Assembly: GCF_034044715.1 (NCBI RefSeq)
Contig: NZ_JAXCLW010000002.1
Span: 992,001-1,056,000 of the forward strand
DNA from: Dongia_B soli
GTDB lineage: Bacteria > Pseudomonadota > Alphaproteobacteria > Dongiales > Dongiaceae
Length of the DNA stretch: 64,000 nt
Direction: 5' to 3'
The notes under the pieces are model-generated. The model worked only from the letters and a program-made list of their open reading frames with translations. It was not told the origin of the DNA and did not search any database. How positions within the stretch are numbered: position 1 is the first letter of the stretch; every line of letters begins with the position of its first letter. The translations under genes and the position numbers were made by a program. Below, one piece after another: positions 43,112-50,962 of the stretch.

Positions 43112-43983
43112 CTCACCTGCGCGATTTCCTCTTCGGCCCCTTCATCGACTTCGCCTTCATGCGCCAGGCCCTCGTCGCCTGCCTCGCTTTGGCGCTCGGT
43201 GCGGGTCCGGTCGGCGTTTTCCTCATTCTGCGGCGCATGAGCCTGGTGGGTGATGCCATGTCCCATGCGGTCCTGCCGGGTGCCGCCATCGGCTTCGTCA
43301 TTGCAGGCCTGTCGCTGGTGGCGATGGGGATCGGCGGCTTGATCGCCGGCCTATTGGTGGCGCTACTCTCCGGCCTCATCTCGCGCTACACCGCTTTGCG
43401 CGAGGATGCCAGTTTCGCAGCTTTCTATCTCATGTCTCTCGCCCTCGGCGTGCTGATCGTCTCGACCCATGGCAGCAATGTCGATCTCATTCACGTGCTG
43501 TTCGGCACCATCCTGGCGGTCGACAAGGCTGCCTTGATCGTCATCGCCACGGTCACCAGCCTGACCATTCTCTGTTTCGCCGTGATCTACCGGCCCTTGG
43601 TGATGGAGTGCTTCGATCCCGGCTTCCTGCGCGCGGCGGGTCGTTGGGGCGCTATCTGCCATGGGATTTTCCTGGTCATGCTGGTTGCTAATCTGGTGAC
43701 CGGTTTCCAGGCGCTTGGCACATTGATGTCGGTCGGCTTGATGATGCTGCCGGCCGCCGCCGCGAAATTCTGGGCGCGCGATGTCTGGTCGCTGATGCTG
43801 ACGGCTGCCGCCATTGCTCTCGCCTCGGCCTATTGCGGCCTGCTGATCTCCTATCACGCCGGCATCGCTTCCGGTCCCGCCATCATCCTGGTCGCCGGCG
43901 GCACCTATCTCGTCTCCCTCCTCTTCGGCCGCGCCGACAGCCTGCGCAGCCGCTATCTCCGCAGCGCACATCTCACAGCCTGA
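43108..43983 (+). CDS. Zinc/manganese-type ABC transporter permease
   Basis: 291-residue inner-membrane permease of the ZnuB/AztB type with eight or so hydrophobic segments. Family markers: RRMSLVGDAMSHAVLPGAAIGF (about residues 42-63) and ALGTLMSVGLMMLPAAAAKFWA near residue 205. The start at 43108 overlaps the upstream stop by four bases. The binding protein gene follows after 14 bases. Confidence 0.9.
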   Translation: MTHLRDFLFGPFIDFAFMRQALVACLALALGAGPVGVFLILRRMSLVGDAMSHAVLPGAAIGFVIAGLSLVAMGIGGLIAGLLVALLSGLISRYTALREDASFAAFYLMSLALGVLIVSTHGSNVDLIHVLFGTILAVDKAALIVIATVTSLTILCFAVIYRPLVMECFDPGFLRAAGRWGAICHGIFLVMLVANLVTGFQALGTLMSVGLMMLPAAAAKFWARDVWSLMLTAAAIALASAYCGLLISYHAGIASGPAIILVAGGTYLVSLLFGRADSLRSRYLRSAHLTA

Positions 43984-43997
43984 TTGAAAGGATCATC

Positions 43998-44915
43998 ATG
44001 CGTCTCTCCTTCGGGTCGACATCCGTCGCCTTGGGGCTTCTGCTCCTCGCCCCTCCCGCCATGGCCGCCGACCAGCTGAAGGTCGTCACTAGCTTCACCA
44101 TCCTGCAGGACATGGTGAAGGAGATCGGCAGCAATCATGTCGAGGCCAGCACCTTGGTCGGCACCGATAGCGATCCGCATGCCTTCGAACCGACGCCGAA
44201 CGATGCCAAGAATCTGGCCGCTGCCGATCTCGTCATCGTCAGCGGACGCGGCCTGGAAGGCTGGATGGATCGACTGATCATGGCTTCCGGCTATAAGGGC
44301 CCGATCGTGATCGCCAGCACCGGCGTGCCGGAGCGCACGATGGTCGATGAAGAAGGCGAAGATAGTGGTGAACCCGGCAAGGTGATCCCCGATCCGCATG
44401 CCTGGAACAGCGTGCCCAATGGCAAGATCTATGCGACGAATATCATCGCCGCTTTGAGCAAGGCCGATCCTGCCGATGCCGCTTATTATCAAAAGGCCGG
44501 CGAGAAATATCTGCAGCAGTTGACCGATCTCGACAACTGGGTGCGCCAGGAATTCGCCACCATTCCGAAGGACGAGCGCAAACTCATCACCTCGCATGAC
44601 GCGCTGGGTTATTTTGCCGATGCCTATGGCCTGCAATTCCTGGCGCCCGCCGGTCTCAGCACAGAAAGCGAGGCATCGGCCCAGGATGTCGCCAAGCTGA
44701 TCCAGCAGATCAAGGCGGAAAAGATCAAAGCCGTCTTCGTCGAGAATTCCATGAACCAGTTACTGGTCAAACAGATTGCCGATGAAACCGGGGCGAAGAT
44801 CGGCGGCACGCTCTATGTCGAATCGCTCTCCAAGGGCGATGGGCCGGCGCCGACCTATGTGAAGATGGTCCGGCACAATGTCACGTTGATGGTCGCGGCC
44901 CTGCACGGGCAATAA
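43998..44915 (+). CDS. Zinc/manganese-type ABC transporter substrate-binding protein
   Basis: 305-residue cluster A-I metal-binding protein. A signal peptide (about residues 1-23) is followed by LKVVTSFTILQDMVKEIG; metal ligands are expected in DPHAFEPTP, DPHAWNS and ITSHDALGYFADAYG. In place of the long His-rich loop of ZnuA there is a short acidic one (DEEGEDSGEPGK), as in AztC-type proteins. With the Zur-like site it is best read as a zinc receptor; manganese is possible. Confidence 0.9.
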   Translation: MRLSFGSTSVALGLLLLAPPAMAADQLKVVTSFTILQDMVKEIGSNHVEASTLVGTDSDPHAFEPTPNDAKNLAAADLVIVSGRGLEGWMDRLIMASGYKGPIVIASTGVPERTMVDEEGEDSGEPGKVIPDPHAWNSVPNGKIYATNIIAALSKADPADAAYYQKAGEKYLQQLTDLDNWVRQEFATIPKDERKLITSHDALGYFADAYGLQFLAPAGLSTESEASAQDVAKLIQQIKAEKIKAVFVENSMNQLLVKQIADETGAKIGGTLYVESLSKGDGPAPTYVKMVRHNVTLMVAALHGQ

Positions 44916-45305
44916 GCCGCGCCCCCACGCGGCGCCGTCGGAGGTCATATCGCCAGGCCTCGATCCTCGGCGTTGCCGCTTGGCGGTGGATCGGCCCATC
45001 ATCCGATCCACCGCCATCCTATTCCGTCGCGAAGATACGGATGCCGGCCACTGACGCCTCTCTGTCTCGCTCCTGACCGGCTTCCCCAGCAGCGGCGTCA
45101 TCACCATCATCGATGCGGCAACGGGTTGAAGACGTTAGAACGGCATGCCGAGGCAGCAAAACAAAGTGCCGTCGCCGGCCGCCTGCTGCTCAGCAAGATC
45201 AATCTTGCCGGCAAAACGCCGCCGCCGAGACTGAGGAATAAAGGCAGTCATCGCCGAGCTGCCTACGGGGGCCTTGTTTTCGATAGAATCAAGCTGCCTG
45301 GGCGC
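44916..45305. other. 390-base gap holding only a GTPase relic
   Basis: The region between the zinc-binding protein gene and the convergent DUF302 gene has no intact gene. Its middle holds the CobW-like remnant. A near-palindrome GGCGGTGGATCGG / CCGATCCACCGCC (44984-45014) just downstream of the operon may be its terminator hairpin, although no T-run follows. Confidence 0.5.
45073..45216 (+). pseudogene. Decayed COG0523 (CobW-family) GTPase remnant
   Basis: Degraded pieces of a metal-homeostasis GTPase. One frame reads LTGFPSSG (cf. P-loop LTGFLGSGKT) then VITIIDA (cf. VTVVDA); after a one-base shift near 45126 another reads LKTLERHAEAAKQSAVAGRL and LLSKINLAG, the typical G4 region (..LLSKTDLA). 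An internal deletion joins the P-loop to the later block, and stops interrupt the frames. COG0523 proteins often belong to Zur regulons, and this relic lies right behind the zinc importer. Confidence 0.6.
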
Positions 45306-45719
45306 TCACCGCCTATGCGGGTCGATCCCGGCGGCCTCGGCCGAGACCGCCGCCAGCATGGCCGACATGCCGTCCACCGAAAGGAAGGCGTGCGGCGCCA
45401 CGCCCTGTCCCGCCAGGATGTCGCGGGGTTCGCGATAAGCGATGCGGACCTGGCCTTCGGCTGTTTCATAGACCAAGGCGCGCAACGGCAGGTCGAGGCC
45501 CAGCGTCTGGTGCGCCTGCATCAGAGGCGTGCCGGCCTTAGCCCCGCCGAACGTCACCACCGTCGTGCGGCCAAGCGTAAGGCCTGCGCCCTGCGCATTG
45601 GCGGCATGGTCGACCATGCCGAACACCTCGACCTGCCTGTGCTTCACGCTGGCGACCAGCGCATTCAGCGTGTCCTCGAAAGGGCGGGAGGAAACGACGA
45701 CGACCAAGCCTTCAGACAT
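45306..45719 (-). CDS. DUF302 domain protein
   Basis: 137 residues with the DUF302 pattern: VVVSSRPFEDTLNALVASVKHRQVEVFGMVDHAANA, then TVVTFGGAKAGTPLMQA and LPLRALVYE. The fold is known but function is not; members often occur with sulfur or heavy-metal genes. It is the last gene of a leftward cluster with sulfite oxidase-like genes, 157 bases behind the metallo-beta-lactamase-fold gene, so operon membership is possible but not certain. Confidence 0.82.
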   Translation of the reverse strand: MSEGLVVVVSSRPFEDTLNALVASVKHRQVEVFGMVDHAANAQGAGLTLGRTTVVTFGGAKAGTPLMQAHQTLGLDLPLRALVYETAEGQVRIAYREPRDILAGQGVAPHAFLSVDGMSAMLAAVSAEAAGIDPHRR

Positions 45720-45876
45720 GTGTCACCTCATCGCAGCGGTGCAGGTGCCGGGATTGAGTCCGGCGACACCTCTTTGTCAATATCCAGCTCGCGAGGCTGC
45801 GTGCCAATTTACTGCCGCCTGGATTGCGCCATGGCAGCCAGCTACGCCTTTGCCGATGGCGGCGCGGCTATACTGT

Positions 45877-46842
45877 CTATAGTCCTTCGTACACTAGCTT
45901 TGTGAAGAATTTCGAATCGATCACAAATCTTCCCCATTTATCGTCGAAGGCCGCGGTCGGCCGCGCCGCTATGACATCATCCAGGGATTTCCCTTGTGAC
46001 TTCAGTGCAACGACCTTATCGCGCACCGTGACCAGCATATCGCGAAATTCGATCAGTTGGGCGCGGTTGCCGACCGGCCCATGACCAGGAACCAGGATTG
46101 TTTTATCTGTGGAGCGTTCGATAGCCTTGTTGGCCCAGGCGATGGCCGAATTGACGCTGCCGCCGTCTTCGTTGTCGATGAACGGATAGTTCCCGTTCCA
46201 GAACGTGTCGCCGAGGGCCATTACATCGGCCTTTTCGAAATACACCAACACATCGCCGTCGGTATGGCCGGGGCCGAAATGCTCTACCTTTATGGAATCG
46301 CCCGCAAAGGCGAAGTCCCTCTCATTTTCCACGATGATCGTCGGGCGCGCGCCGGCCGGAACGGGAGCAAACGTCCAATTCCAATCATCGACGTGGGTGG
46401 TCTGAGAAAGATGCTTCAGCGTATTTCTCTGAGCAACGATTGTGGCGCCGGCTGCATGCATCCACTCGTTTCCGTCGGTATGATCCCAGTGCCAATGGGT
46501 GTTTACGACGTATTTCAGCGGTGATGGACCGATCTTATTGAGAGCCGCCTGCAACTTTTCTTCCGACGGCTTAATGCCGGCATCGACGAGGAACTTGCCC
46601 TCGCTTCCGGACAAAACCACGATGTTAGCCCCGGATCCCATCAGGACATTGATGTTGTCGCGCAAGGGCACGGTGACGATGTCGCCCTTGGCGCGCTCCA
46701 GATATCGCGTGCCAGCTCCGGTATGGAAATAGTCTCCTTTTACTGGCCCCGTGGCGGTTGCCGTGGCGACATATCCAAAAGCAAGAAAAGCTGAGCACAG
46801 GAATACGGCAGTCGATGGAATCCAAGGCAGGTCTATTGGCAT
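45877..46842 (-). CDS. Metallo-beta-lactamase-fold hydrolase (SoxH-like)
   Basis: 321-residue exported protein: hydrophobic signal (about residues 10-30), then the zinc motif HWHWDH at residues 116-121, further metal residues in GPGHTDGD (about residue 197) and VPGHGPVG (about residue 259). This is the pattern of the SoxH/quinoprotein-relay group, not of true carbapenemases. It follows the sulfite-oxidation genes, so a role in sulfur oxidation or cofactor handling in the periplasm is likely. Confidence 0.82.
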   Translation of the reverse strand: MPIDLPWIPSTAVFLCSAFLAFGYVATATATGPVKGDYFHTGAGTRYLERAKGDIVTVPLRDNINVLMGSGANIVVLSGSEGKFLVDAGIKPSEEKLQAALNKIGPSPLKYVVNTHWHWDHTDGNEWMHAAGATIVAQRNTLKHLSQTTHVDDWNWTFAPVPAGARPTIIVENERDFAFAGDSIKVEHFGPGHTDGDVLVYFEKADVMALGDTFWNGNYPFIDNEDGGSVNSAIAWANKAIERSTDKTILVPGHGPVGNRAQLIEFRDMLVTVRDKVVALKSQGKSLDDVIAARPTAAFDDKWGRFVIDSKFFTKLVYEGL

Positions 46843-46944
46843 GATCCGGATATCCTCCCCCGCACATATTAGTCAGCTGTGAAATAGGCTCGGCGCTGTC
46901 TCACGTAAAACGGAGTGTTTCGCGCTTAACCGCAATTAAGCAGT

Positions 46945-47277
46945 CTATTTCGCACCTTTGATGGTGACAAGATAGGCGACGATTGCATCGACGTCTTTGG
47001 CGTCGACGGGCGCCTTGTAGGTCATGCGCATCTTGTTGACCTCAGCCTGCCATTGCGCCTTCGATAGCGCCGGCTGATTAAGCACCATGCTGGCGGAGTG
47101 ACAGGCGAGGCAATTATTGTTGGCCGCATCCGCACCGGGTCTGTCCGGGAACATGCTGTCGTCGTCGGGCAGATTTACATTGACGGACTTCAGCGCCAAT
47201 TTGTCCTCTGCCTTAGCGTAGAACGGCGCAAGGACGATGCCCGCGACGAGTGCCGTCAACAGCATCCTGTGTAACAT
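46945..47277 (-). CDS. sorB: Cytochrome c, SorB-like subunit
   Basis: 110-residue periplasmic monohaem cytochrome: signal peptide (about residues 1-23), haem motif CLACH (Cys56, Cys59, His60), and a methionine-bearing MRMTYKAPVD region as the sixth ligand. It lies 10 bases behind the sulfite oxidase gene. In SorAB-type sulfite dehydrogenases this subunit takes electrons from the molybdenum subunit. The small size fits SorB. Confidence 0.85.
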   Translation of the reverse strand: MLHRMLLTALVAGIVLAPFYAKAEDKLALKSVNVNLPDDDSMFPDRPGADAANNNCLACHSASMVLNQPALSKAQWQAEVNKMRMTYKAPVDAKDVDAIVAYLVTIKGAK

Positions 47278-47287
47278 GCTTTCCTCT

Positions 47288-48523
47288 TCAGGCGACCACG
47301 ACGGCGGTCTGCTCGATGACGTTGCGCATGAACCCAGCCGGGTTCCAATTGGGCGTGTCGGGTTGGGTCTCGCCGCTGCTGCTGGTGCAGCGGGCCATCA
47401 GTACCTGTCCTCCCGCGACCGGTGGGGTGAAGGAGATCTGCCATTGGCGGAAGCTGTACTTGCCTTCGTCCTTGCCAAGCTGCGCCGGCTGCCAGCTCTT
47501 GCCGCCATCGCTGGAGAAATCAACCCGCGATACGCCTGCATCGCCACCGAACGCGATGCCCCGCACCAGCGTCGGGGCACCAGCCCGCAGCGTGTCGCCC
47601 GCCTTGATGTTCGTGATGAAAGACCGCGGGACCAAGCGGCTAATCGGCACGGACTTGAAGCCGGTCTCTCCAGGCTTGACGCTCGCATGCGGTGTGTCCG
47701 GAATCGTGTAGGCGGTCTTCATCCAATAGTTCGTATCCGGCTGGTCCAGCACCTCGATGTCGTTGAGCATCTTGACCCAATAGGTCGAGTACCAGCCCGG
47801 CACGATAAGGCGGAGCGGGAAACCGTTGAGCAGCGGCAACTGCTCACCGCCCATCGCATAAGCGAGCATCACCTCGCCGTCGCGCGCATGATCGATGGCA
47901 AGCGACTTCATGTAGTCCGGTGCATCCGCGACGACCGGCTCGTCCATCCCCTTGAAGCGGACCTGGAGGGCGCCCGCCTTTACCCCGGCGCGGTCGAGCA
48001 CGTCCTTCAGGCGGACGCCGGTCCAGCGTGCGTTTCCCATGGCGCCATGCGACCACTCTCCTCCGGGAACGCGCGGCTCGAAATAGCCGCGCGAGTTGCC
48101 GGAGCATTGATTGACCGCAACGAGTTCCACCTGCGGCAGGGCAAGAATCTCATCAAGGGAGAGCGACAGGCTCTTCTCGACGTGACCGTGCACCGCCAAC
48201 CGGAAGGAACCGACGTCGATCTCCGTGGGAATGACCGCCCAGTGCCAGCGCACGAAAAACCGGTCGTTGGGTGTGAACACCGATTGATCGAACACGTCGA
48301 ACGGCGTTTCGAGCAAAGGCGGGCGCGTGCGCTGAAGAATGAGCGCACCCTTTTCAGGAAAGGCCGTGGTAATCGGTCGTTCCTCCGGGCCCCCTGGCAG
48401 AGGAAGTTTGATCATCGCGTCGGCGAAAGCGGGCGCTGAGGCCAGCGCCAGAGTGGCAGCCCCGGCTCCTCCAAGAAACTGCCGCCGCGATGCGAGAGCG
48501 CGAAAGCAGAGCATCTTGTTCAT
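47288..48523 (-). CDS. sorA: Sulfite oxidase-like molybdenum enzyme (SorA-like)
   Basis: 411-residue periplasmic molybdopterin protein. A Tat signal RRQFLGG (residues 13-19) is followed by the sulfite oxidase fold; the molybdenum-ligand cysteine is Cys140 in NQCSGNSRGYF. The dimerisation domain begins about residue 280 and includes GDTLRAGAPTLVRGIAFGGD and VDFSSDGGKSW. It oxidises sulfite to sulfate and passes electrons to the cytochrome encoded next. Start 48523. Confidence 0.9.
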   Translation of the reverse strand: MNKMLCFRALASRRQFLGGAGAATLALASAPAFADAMIKLPLPGGPEERPITTAFPEKGALILQRTRPPLLETPFDVFDQSVFTPNDRFFVRWHWAVIPTEIDVGSFRLAVHGHVEKSLSLSLDEILALPQVELVAVNQCSGNSRGYFEPRVPGGEWSHGAMGNARWTGVRLKDVLDRAGVKAGALQVRFKGMDEPVVADAPDYMKSLAIDHARDGEVMLAYAMGGEQLPLLNGFPLRLIVPGWYSTYWVKMLNDIEVLDQPDTNYWMKTAYTIPDTPHASVKPGETGFKSVPISRLVPRSFITNIKAGDTLRAGAPTLVRGIAFGGDAGVSRVDFSSDGGKSWQPAQLGKDEGKYSFRQWQISFTPPVAGGQVLMARCTSSSGETQPDTPNWNPAGFMRNVIEQTAVVVA

Positions 48524-49044
48524 GGCCGCATCTCCGACATAGCTCGAACTCCAAGCGGAAGGTACGCCATCTCTGGAGAAACCTCAATCTGACCATGAAA
48601 GCGATCGAAGCGATGAAAAGATGGAGGAGATATGATCGGCCCCAAGGTGGTTGCCTTCGATGGCGTGTTCGTCACCGTGCTGGATTGAACCCGAACTACA
48701 TGGATCGCCTGTTCGAGGCCTTCTACACGACCCCGCCTAACGCCATGCGATATCGCCGCGTTTGAAATGTGGCCGCGCACCAGACTGGCAAGGGCTAGAG
48801 ACTGGCAAGGGCTAAGCATGTAAATCGTTAAAATGATAAATAAATACCGACCCAAATAACGGCAAAGCGGCTTTCGTGTACAGAAACATTAACCTGGGGC
48901 GGTAATCGCCATAGTTGCAATCTTTCGTTAATCCTTGGCGGCTAACTCTAAACTCCGGCGTACAGTGTCGCCGGTGCCGAACATGATTTCGGGAAGCCGA
49001 CCCACTGTGATCTTGAGCGATACGGGCTGGGGCCGGTCGACACG
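48524..49044. other. 521-base intergenic region
   Basis: Apart from the kinase scrap at about 48670-48750 I see no gene. The right part (48810-48960) is AT-rich and contains candidate promoter stretches for the MHYT kinase gene; a short direct repeat CTGGCAAGGGCTA occurs twice (48784-48814). The left edge must hold the sorA promoter. Confidence 0.4.
48670..48750 (+). pseudogene. Histidine-kinase ATPase-domain remnant
   Basis: A short frame reads AGLNPNYMDRLFEAFYTT followed by PPNAM, matching the G1 to F region of sensor kinases (G.GL.P..MDRLFEAFYTTKP.GMG). The rest of the kinase is missing and the frame stops at 48763. It lies in the 521-base gap between sorA and the MHYT kinase gene, 290 bases before that kinase starts. 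Confidence 0.5.
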
Positions 49045-50955
49045 ATGCATCATGTCACGACGTTTCACGATCCGACCTTGGTCGCCATCTCCGTCCTGAT
49101 CGCGATCTGCGCCTCGTTCACCTCTCTACAGCTTGCCGAACGCATGGTTGCTTATCGGGAAAATGTTCGGCTGGCCTGGCTCTGCGCTGCCGCGATTGCC
49201 CTGGGCGGCGGCATCTGGGCGATGCATTTCGTCGGCATGATGGCTTTTCACAGCTCCGCGGGCATACTTTACGACGTCCAACTGACCCTCGGCTCCCTGC
49301 TCCTGGCCATTATTGCCGCCGGCATCAGCTATCGCATCGTGGTCAGCAATCCGGCGAGTTTCTGGCGACTTGGCATCGGTGGCGTGATCGCCGGATTTGG
49401 CGTCGCCGGCATGCATTACACCGGGATGGCGGCGATGATCACCACCAGCCGCATCCTCTACAATCCGTTGCTGGTCGGCTTATCGATCCTGATCGCCATG
49501 GCCGCTGCCACCGCCGCCCTCTGGCTCAGTTTCAATCTGCACGCCCTGTGGCACCGTGCAGTTGCGTCGCTGATCATGGCGGTGGCGATTGCCGGCATGC
49601 ATTATACCGGCATGGCGGCGCTGACGATGACCGCGACGGACCGGGCGCCGCTTGCAATCGGCAGCGGTCTCGATCAGCCGATGCTGGCCGTGGTGATCAC
49701 GTCCACCAGCCTGCTGATCCTGGTCTTTGGGCTGGGCAGTTCGATGTTTGACCGGCGCATGGCCGATCAGGTGGCGCAGAAGGCACTGATTCGCCAGCGC
49801 AGCGAAAGACGGCACCGCTCGTTGCTGCGCAACAGCACCGATATTATCCTGGTCCTCGATGGGGAAAACTGCATCCGCTACGACACGCCAGCGGCCGAGC
49901 GGATTCTCGGCTATCGCTCCGAGGTGTTGACCGGGCAGTCTTTCCTTGGCTTCGTCGACCCCCTGCATCAGGGCGATCTGCGCGAACAGCTCGCCAATCT
50001 TCGGCGCGGCGACAAAATCCAATGCGAGATTCCCATCGCCGATGCCGGCAGTAACCGGAAATGGCTGGAACTAACCGGCATCGATCTGACCGCCGATCCG
50101 GATGTCAACGGAATCGTGCTGAACCTGCATGACATCACCGACCGACGCCGGATCGCAGCCGAGCTGACTGCCGCAAAGGAAAAGGCGGAAACCGCCGACC
50201 AAAGCAAATCCGCTTTCCTGAAGAATATCAGTCATGAATTGCGCACACCGCTGAACGCCATCATCGGTTTTTCCGACCTGCTGGTGCAGCAGCCCTTCGG
50301 ATCGCTGGGCGATCCGCAATATGTCGGCTTCGCGCGGGACATCAATGCCGGCGGCAAAAAGCTGTTGAGCGTCATCAATACGATCATCGACTTCACCAAG
50401 GCGGAAAGCGGGGACCATCGGGTTGAAAGCACATTGCTGGATCCGATCACCGAGATCCGCCTGTGCCTCCGCCTGGAAGAGGAAACCATCCAGGGCAAGA
50501 CGCTGAGCATATTGATCGAACCGGAAATGGCGCCGCTCGCCCTCTTCGCCGACCGGCGCAAGCTCCGCCAGGTCCTGTTGGCGGTCCTTTCCAATGCCAC
50601 AAAATTCGCGCCCGATAACGGCAAGATCGCCATCACGATCGAGAAAGAGCCGGATGGCGGCTGCACGATCGGCATCCAGGATAATGGCATCGGCATGACC
50701 GAGGCGGAAATCGCTATCGCTTTGCAGCCTTTCGCCCAGGTCGATAACAGCCTATCACGACGCCATGAGGGAACCGGCCTTGGTCTGCCCATGAGCCGCG
50801 CGCTGATGGAGCTGCATGGCGGACATTTGACAATCCAGAGCGGCCGCGGCGTCGGCACGCTGGTCCATCTGTTTTTCCCTGCCGAACGGGTGCGTGCGCC
50901 ACTGCCCGTGACGCAACCCGTCGCCCTTATTGTCAATCAAGCCGCGTCGGGTTGA
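49045..50955 (+). CDS. MHYT-domain PAS sensor histidine kinase
   Basis: 636-residue membrane sensor. Residues 1-235 are an MHYT domain of seven transmembrane helices with three signature motifs (MHFVGM once, MHYTGM twice) thought to bind copper and sense O2, CO or NO. A PAS domain lies at about residues 255-375, then the phosphorylated His box SHELRTPLNAIIGFSD (about residue 396) and the ATPase domain with DNGIGM and GTGLGLPMSRALMELHGG. There is no receiver domain, and no response regulator gene beside it. MHYT is more often joined to GGDEF/EAL domains. Confidence 0.9.
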   Translation: MHHVTTFHDPTLVAISVLIAICASFTSLQLAERMVAYRENVRLAWLCAAAIALGGGIWAMHFVGMMAFHSSAGILYDVQLTLGSLLLAIIAAGISYRIVVSNPASFWRLGIGGVIAGFGVAGMHYTGMAAMITTSRILYNPLLVGLSILIAMAAATAALWLSFNLHALWHRAVASLIMAVAIAGMHYTGMAALTMTATDRAPLAIGSGLDQPMLAVVITSTSLLILVFGLGSSMFDRRMADQVAQKALIRQRSERRHRSLLRNSTDIILVLDGENCIRYDTPAAERILGYRSEVLTGQSFLGFVDPLHQGDLREQLANLRRGDKIQCEIPIADAGSNRKWLELTGIDLTADPDVNGIVLNLHDITDRRRIAAELTAAKEKAETADQSKSAFLKNISHELRTPLNAIIGFSDLLVQQPFGSLGDPQYVGFARDINAGGKKLLSVINTIIDFTKAESGDHRVESTLLDPITEIRLCLRLEEETIQGKTLSILIEPEMAPLALFADRRKLRQVLLAVLSNATKFAPDNGKIAITIEKEPDGGCTIGIQDNGIGMTEAEIAIALQPFAQVDNSLSRRHEGTGLGLPMSRALMELHGGHLTIQSGRGVGTLVHLFFPAERVRAPLPVTQPVALIVNQAASG

Positions 50956-50962
50956 CGGCCGG

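Noticed and set aside
45877..46842. Subclass B3 metallo-beta-lactamase (antibiotic resistance)
   Set aside because: The HWHWDH motif is shared, but the overall pattern and the sulfite-operon context fit the SoxH-like group.
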